Assembly (NCBI GenBank): GCA_003344405.1 | Contig: NOWV01000295.1 | Coordinates: forward strand, 1-60,260 | Reading direction: 5' to 3' | Origin: Trichoplax sp. H2 | Lineage: Eukaryota > Placozoa > Uniplacotomia > Trichoplacea | DNA length: 60,260 nt | Part shown: one piece after another, positions 54,701-60,260 of the stretch | Layout of the letters: every line of letters begins with the position of its first letter | How positions within the stretch are numbered: position 1 is the stretch's first letter | Notes under the pieces: model-generated | What the model was told of the DNA's origin: nothing | Database searches by the model: none | The model's input: only the letters and a program-made list of their open reading frames with translations | Made by a program: the position numbers and the translations under genes

Positions 54701-57700
54701 CTTGAAATTATAGTATGTAGGCAGTAAAGTATAAGTGTAGCGGGCAAGATAGCTACTATGCCTTGAGAATACGGCATACGATATCATGATAAAAAGGGGA
54801 CTTATTAAAGCATACCAATACACGTTCATTTTTACATTACTGTGTGCAGCTAATTCTTAGGATCCACGTTAAACTAGACTACCCAGATTATAAAACCGAA
54901 TTAAGCTTTATTACATTATCAAACTGTAACTGCATCTATAGCGAAAGACTGAAGAACTCCCGATATACTCGATGCATACGCTTAATAAACTCTAGTGCAT
55001 AACATATTAAGTAGCGATAGTAACATTATCATAACGTTTAATAGGAATTGGATTACCATATCCTCCTGGAGCACAAGCATTACATCTTACTGTAGCGCAT
55101 ACATTAATAATTTTGGTACTAATTAAGAATTCAACTTGGAGTTTACTAACTCGACATCTTAAACTCTAATTTTTTGTATCTTGGCCAACTTTGAAAGCAT
55201 ATTCTTATTGACACAACTTTTCGATAAAGAATTCCTGAGTTGATCAATACGAGTAAGGCTGTTATCTCTTCTACTAAAAGGCAATATAGTTAAAATTATC
55301 AAGTAGCCTTTATAAATGCTTTACTGTAATAGGAAAACAAACAGATTCCCTCGAACATAAAGCAATCGTCTAGATTATCAAACATTATCGAGATTCATAA
55401 TCCGTAACCAAGGAAATTTATTACAATACTAGTAGAACCTTGTATTTTTTGTCGATCATTAACCTAAATATGCTCTGCCAGGAAAATTAACATCCGAACT
55501 ATTTACCATCAGCAACAAAAAGGATCTATTACGCAATCAATCAACTAAGTCAAATCGGTAGTTTATTATATGGCATACCGGTAGTAGTTCCTTTTCCTTA
55601 TACCGTGCGCGAATATTACATAAATATAATAATAGCATTATTTCGTTACTAATAGTAAAAACATGAGCTATAAACTTTAGTACTTTAAGCAATTATCATC
55701 CATATATTAGTCTTCAAAAGGATAGCTTTTTGCATGCTACCTACCTTGAATAGAAACGATTGTTTCAGGAGCCTCTTTCGATGTAAGACATACGGTATCA
55801 ACCTTTTAATACATTTACTAAAAAATCTGATTTTCACCCCGCTATATATTTGATATTTTACGTGTAAACATACGCGTATCATTATAGTGGGTAAAAGGTA
55901 TCCTAAATATTAATCTATCAACAATGATAAAATGATGATTGGAAATTAAAAGTACGGAAAATGCGTCTTGTTATAGTCGGCATAAATTTTAAAGAATTAG
56001 ACCAGACTTCTAGAGACTGCAATGTAATTAATTCAAAATGTTATGTTGACTTATTATATGAATAAATTATACAAAAAATAAGGAATAATGTTTGCAATAC
56101 TTTAGACATTTTAGCTTGCCTTGGATTATAGATTTCATTATAACTGTAGATGTGGTATAAAATTATTAGATAAACAGTTCTTACTCTCATGTATTATAAT
56201 AATTATAAGAATCCAAACTTTAATGAGTCGTGAGTATTAAAATAATTACAGCGAGAGTACTGCGTTCAAAAGTAGGAGATCGTATTTTATTTACGGAATA
56301 CTATTGATGACTATCTGGTAATAGGGAACATGACATATTGATAAAAAGAAGCGATTTACAAAGACAATGCGATGCAACTGTAATATATTTCACGAAAAAT
56401 ATTACTAAATTGCAATCTTTGCATCTGCGGAAACGAATTATGCACTAGTTTTATAATATAATATTTAGTTTATAGCATCCTGTATACTACTGTCGAAAAT
56501 GAATCTGTCGTACGTGATTTAATGCGCTAGTCCATGAACATAATAATTAAAAACAAAATTAATAAAAAATACACAGAGACAATTATTACTCACAATTATT
56601 CATCTACTTTATAATCAGATGGGTGTCATAGCGTAATATGAATGAAATAAGCAATTTACTATTGCTAACAGTGTCCCAGTTTTACATCAAAGTTTATCGT
56701 CTAACGTGTATACGAGCATTTAGTGAAATTTCAGACATTGAACAAATATAGTAAAATATATGACCGATGGTGTACCATGCTATACACTTCCTGATGAGAT
56801 TACAGTATCAAATTGTAATCACTAGCATACGGTTTACGTTATGCTATTCACTATAGGAATACATTTTACCATTGTGCCTATTTTTATTTATGTGCACCTA
56901 AGGATCAAAAATTTTTCTGTTTTTCTTCATCTTCTTGTAATCAAACTTACTTATATTAGACCTTAAAGCTTAAAATCATTCTTAATTGATTATTAAATAT
57001 AACTTAATTTAATGTATTTAATCTATTAGCTCAAGAATAGACTACTGCTTATTGCATTACTAATCTAAGCACAAAATGATCCTTATTTTTTAAAGGGTTA
57101 TATTGTCAGAGGAAATAGTTCTTGCATTAACTTAATACAATATAAATAGTACCATAGCATGGTCTTACAAGATCCAGACCCAAAATGAAATAAATATTTA
57201 TGGCAATTTTAACAGCAAGATGCTATCCAAGACTGTTTTGGTACTTCCAAAGTGAATTTAATCTGTCCGTCAGTATATTCATACTTTCTTATCCACTTAG
57301 TTACAGCTATAGAGAACAGCTTCCTCGACTGTACTGTTAATTAACATAGCTAATAGCTACCAGTACTATATAAAGTGTCAGCTTTAAACACCGCTACTAC
57401 ATTCGGTAGTCGCTAGCGGTAGTTAGAGTATTAAAGAAGTCAATAGTCAAGATAGCGCTGATTGAGAGATTAGACAAAACATAGACAAAAACTGTACATT
57501 GGAGTGTTGGGATATCTATAGTTAAGGGCGCGGTACTACATTATAACCGACTTGAAATAATAATAATGGCCTAAGAAAAATTTACACGTACATTAAAATG
57601 TAATGAATTAATTGTCCCTATTTCATTCAACTGTTGACAGCATAATTGATGCTATCTAGTACTCGAATATGCGCGTATTTCTACATACTGTATTCGCATA

Positions 57701-58363
57701 TAAATTCGCCTAAAAGCATAATTGCATGACTCTCTAGTGCCAGAGAAGAAGAAGGAAAATTACCGATACTGTGAAGTCATTGTAGTCCAGATAGATGTAT
57801 GCATAGTGAGTCAGTTAATTTTTCTTTGAATAAGAAAGGTTACGAAAAGAACTGCAATTATATCACGAAGCATTCAGTATGTTATAATGTGATAAATACA
57901 TAAAAATTTAACAATATCCCCACATAATATATGATCTACAGCTTAAAAGAATAATTTTAGTAATCGTACAGTAGGACTAGTTTCGATTTCTGTCATTATA
58001 ATATACGGATAGTAAGGCTGTCACAAAGTCTTTATATATTCTACCACTCTTAAACCTTACAAAATAGCATAATCAGTATAATTTTTCTAATATTTATCGT
58101 CATTACTAGTACATGCATATTTCGATAGAAGAGATCTCTTTCTAATTACTTTTAAAACTCAGATCGTCAGAGTCGTTGACTAACTCTACCATCTTGAGCA
58201 ATACTATTTATATATAATTAAAGCTAAGGTATCATAAGTTATAGATGTCGTTCCCTTGCAGTAGTTTTTTGCATCAATTAACAACGTATGCATCTTTTCT
58301 GTCACCTATAGCCCAATAAAACACATCGACTTTGGCGTTGGACTCTAAACTCATCGCTCCATC
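51730..58363. other. Upstream region of receptor copy B, no gene seen
   Basis: Diverged counterpart of 33800-40045. Short open frames (54308-54532 plus, 55685-55882 minus) are not shared in frame with copy A and are rejected. Confidence 0.55.
57066..57430. other. Block of about 365 bp present in copy B only
   Basis: In copy A the text runs from GCATCGCTAATTT straight into AAAGAAGTCAATAGTCAAG (39102-39130). In copy B about 365 bases intervene between ACTAATCTAAG and ATTAAAGAAGTCAATAG. I see no terminal inverted repeats, target-site duplication or open frame, so I cannot tell an insertion in B from a deletion in A. Confidence 0.75.
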
Positions 58364-60260
58364 ATGATTTGGCGTGGATCGCTTATAACTGTAGTGTTTT
58401 GCCTTCTCTTACCTGGCTACTACGCACAAGGTATACATAGCGATGTTTCATATACTATTATACACTAATATACAGTATACGCGTATATCTAATTGCTTTA
58501 AGTTTTCTGTATATCAATGCATATTTAGTAATAATATTAATCATTGTTATTTCAAAATTGTTACGGTAAGAGAAAGATATTACTTTTAAACAAATTACAT
58601 GATGTGAAGATAAAGTATCGTAAGAACTTATCTATATCACAATCAATGATTACAATAATAGTTTTAGAACACTGTGGAAAAAAATTTATATATCTATAAA
58701 CCATATTAATCAAAATAGATATTATGAATACGTTCCAAAAATATTTACTACGATAATGTTAATTTCGTCTTCAAATTCGATGTTTTACAGACTATTACGA
58801 ATTTACCACACATCCAAGCAATGTCTACCTTGCAGGAAGCGTATCTCAAGTCGTGATGTCTTGCAGAGCCGCACCTGTAACAGGCTTAACTTGGACTTAT
58901 CAATGGCGACTAAATAATGATTATCTTTCTGCCCAACGAGGCAATGCTAGATTCACCGGATTTAACAGTAATGAGCTTACAATAGGATCCGCTACTAGCG
59001 ATATTTACGATACCACTCTTTTCGGTAATAGTAATAATTTCACATGTGTGGCAACCAATAGTAAAGGACGTATGACGTCAAGAATCGCAAATATTTTACG
59101 TGTTGGTAAGTTACACCCATAGAAATAACGTTTAACTCTTATATAACTTATATACCATACGGTACTCGTATTTAAAACGCTATCATAAGGAATTAACAAT
59201 AATATTTCCGAATTTATTATATACCGTACTAAAATATCAGATATTTTCAGGTAAACCATTCTTTCAAGGAAACAGTAAATTAAACAAAGATGCTACCTTA
59301 TAGCGGGTCAAGCTACAAGTATCAAATGCGGTGACACAAAATTTCCGGAAATTCCTACTACCATGTTGTGGCATTACACGAAAAATGAATTACGTCTTAA
59401 TCCATCATCCGATGGAAGAATTGCGATCGCCTTAGATGGCACTCTATATTTCGCTAACTTACTTGTTTCTGATGCAACGCGTTATCGTTGTGGTGTAAGG
59501 CCTACTCAGCCAGACACAAGTACAAATATATTTTTTTCAGGAAACACAACATTAACTATACAGCCAAGAGGTTAGTCTAAAATAAATCAAGTTACACCTC
59601 GAACAGCGACTACATCTTTTAAAATTTCTTTAGTACTTCGATGTTCTAATTACTATCAATGTAGTAGCAATAATTGTCAAATATTACAATTTATACATAA
59701 ATTATTCCAGACATACTAATATAATGTAGAATTTTAATTTCTAATAGTCATCAAACGTTGTACTTTTTTCAAATAATACATTTTTATTATTGTACTTGCA
59801 ATTAATATTTACTAATCTATAACTTGTAAATTTTAATCTATCCTTTTCGTAAATTTTTCATCACAGTTTGCACCGGTCAATTATGTGGTAAGTACACAAA
59901 TAGTTCGATATGATATTGTGTATTACTTGTCTTTTATTATGAGCTTACTTCTAAAGCTAGGTAATATTAACTTACATACTGTATAATATCGTAACAGATT
60001 TTGGTCCAGAATTCCATAAAAGGTCCGGTAATGTGCAAGCAGTGATCGGTTCATCGATTACCTTAGAATGTATCCCCAAAGGAAGGTATCTATTGATAAT
60101 ACGGAAATCAAAGATGTATAGCTGGGTTACTCGCTCAATCATGAGGCCTATTATGAAATGTAGTAGTTTTCCTTTACATAACATTTAACAGTTATTAAAT
60201 TACAGTGTAAACTTATTCATTACGTCGTATCTAAACTCAAGAATTTCAATTTACTATTTC
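58364..60260 (+). pseudogene. L1-type receptor, copy B, first five exons, frameshift in exon 3
   Basis: Exons match copy A: 58364-58430 (signal peptide), 58791-59105 (Ig1, one codon shorter), 59251-59570 (Ig2), 59867-59887 (21-base micro-exon), 59998-60085 (start of Ig3); exon 6 would begin just past the window. Exon 3 is 320 rather than 321 bases: copy A has GCTACCTTTTTAGCGGG and copy B has GCTACCTTATAGCGGG, which puts a TAG in frame at 59301-59303. Apart from this, splice sites and reading frames are intact, and the sequence downstream of the shift still encodes an Ig2 half. So it is either a very recent pseudogene, a population null allele, or an error in a T run. If the base is restored by better data this is a second functional receptor. 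Confidence 0.8.

Larger units (their letters stand above)
51629..60260. repeat. Segmental duplication, copy B (cut by the window end)
   Basis: Ordered match to copy A from CACCACTTGAAAGATC to the last base. It is about 370 bases longer, mostly because of one block near 57066-57430 that is absent from copy A, and has scattered small gains and losses elsewhere (for example 54850-55100). The offset grows from 17.94 to about 18.3 kb across the copy. The pair is a direct, head-to-tail duplication of the whole receptor locus. Confidence 0.95.

Overview
This is AT-rich nuclear DNA of an animal. Genes are split by GT-AG introns, mostly 65 to 700 bases, and the standard code reads through every recognised gene. 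I rebuilt the genes by hand, checking that reading phase agreed across each intron. The gene set (Arp2/3 subunit, ORMDL, BBSome subunit, Rho GTPase-activating protein, L1-type adhesion receptor) fits an early-branching metazoan. A placozoan is my best guess, but that is inference, not a sequence match.

Layout, left to right. 1-3413 (minus): open 5' part of a very large coiled-coil protein whose later part is built from modules of about 37 residues and runs off the left edge. 3414-10911: no recognised gene; at least five unrelated tandem-repeat fields fill most of it, followed by one weak two-exon candidate. 10912-13881 (plus): complete 8-exon RhoGAP of the ARHGAP9/12/15/27 group, lacking the PH, SH3 and WW part. 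15709-20119 (plus): complete 16-exon BBS5. 21630-24836 (minus): complete 3-exon ORMDL. Interleaved with it on the plus strand is a phase-consistent chain of eight exon-like segments (20450-24594) that I cannot assign to any family. 24829-27120: ORMDL promoter side, with a tandem copy of the ORMDL start region and a dense field of GTAC-type palindromes. 28187-30323 (plus): ARPC2 from exon 2 to its stop. 30324-33690: no gene; holds a 20-N gap flanked by two copies of the same sequence.

33691-60260: tandem segmental duplication with a period of about 18 kb. Copy A has about 6.3 kb of gene-free DNA, then a complete 19-exon L1CAM/neuroglian-type receptor (40046-47441): six Ig, four FN3, one membrane segment, an ankyrin-binding FIGEY motif and a PDZ-ligand tail. 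Copy B (51629 to window end) repeats the upstream DNA and the first five exons, but exon 3 carries a one-base deletion.

Functional links: the L1-type receptor could connect adhesion to the spectrin-ankyrin cortex, while ARPC2 and the RhoGAP act on branched actin and Rho GTPases. BBS5 serves cilia and ORMDL restrains sphingolipid synthesis. There is no operon logic here. The most novel items are the unassigned interleaved gene, the full L1-type cytoplasmic design, and the replacement-rich divergence between the two receptor copies.
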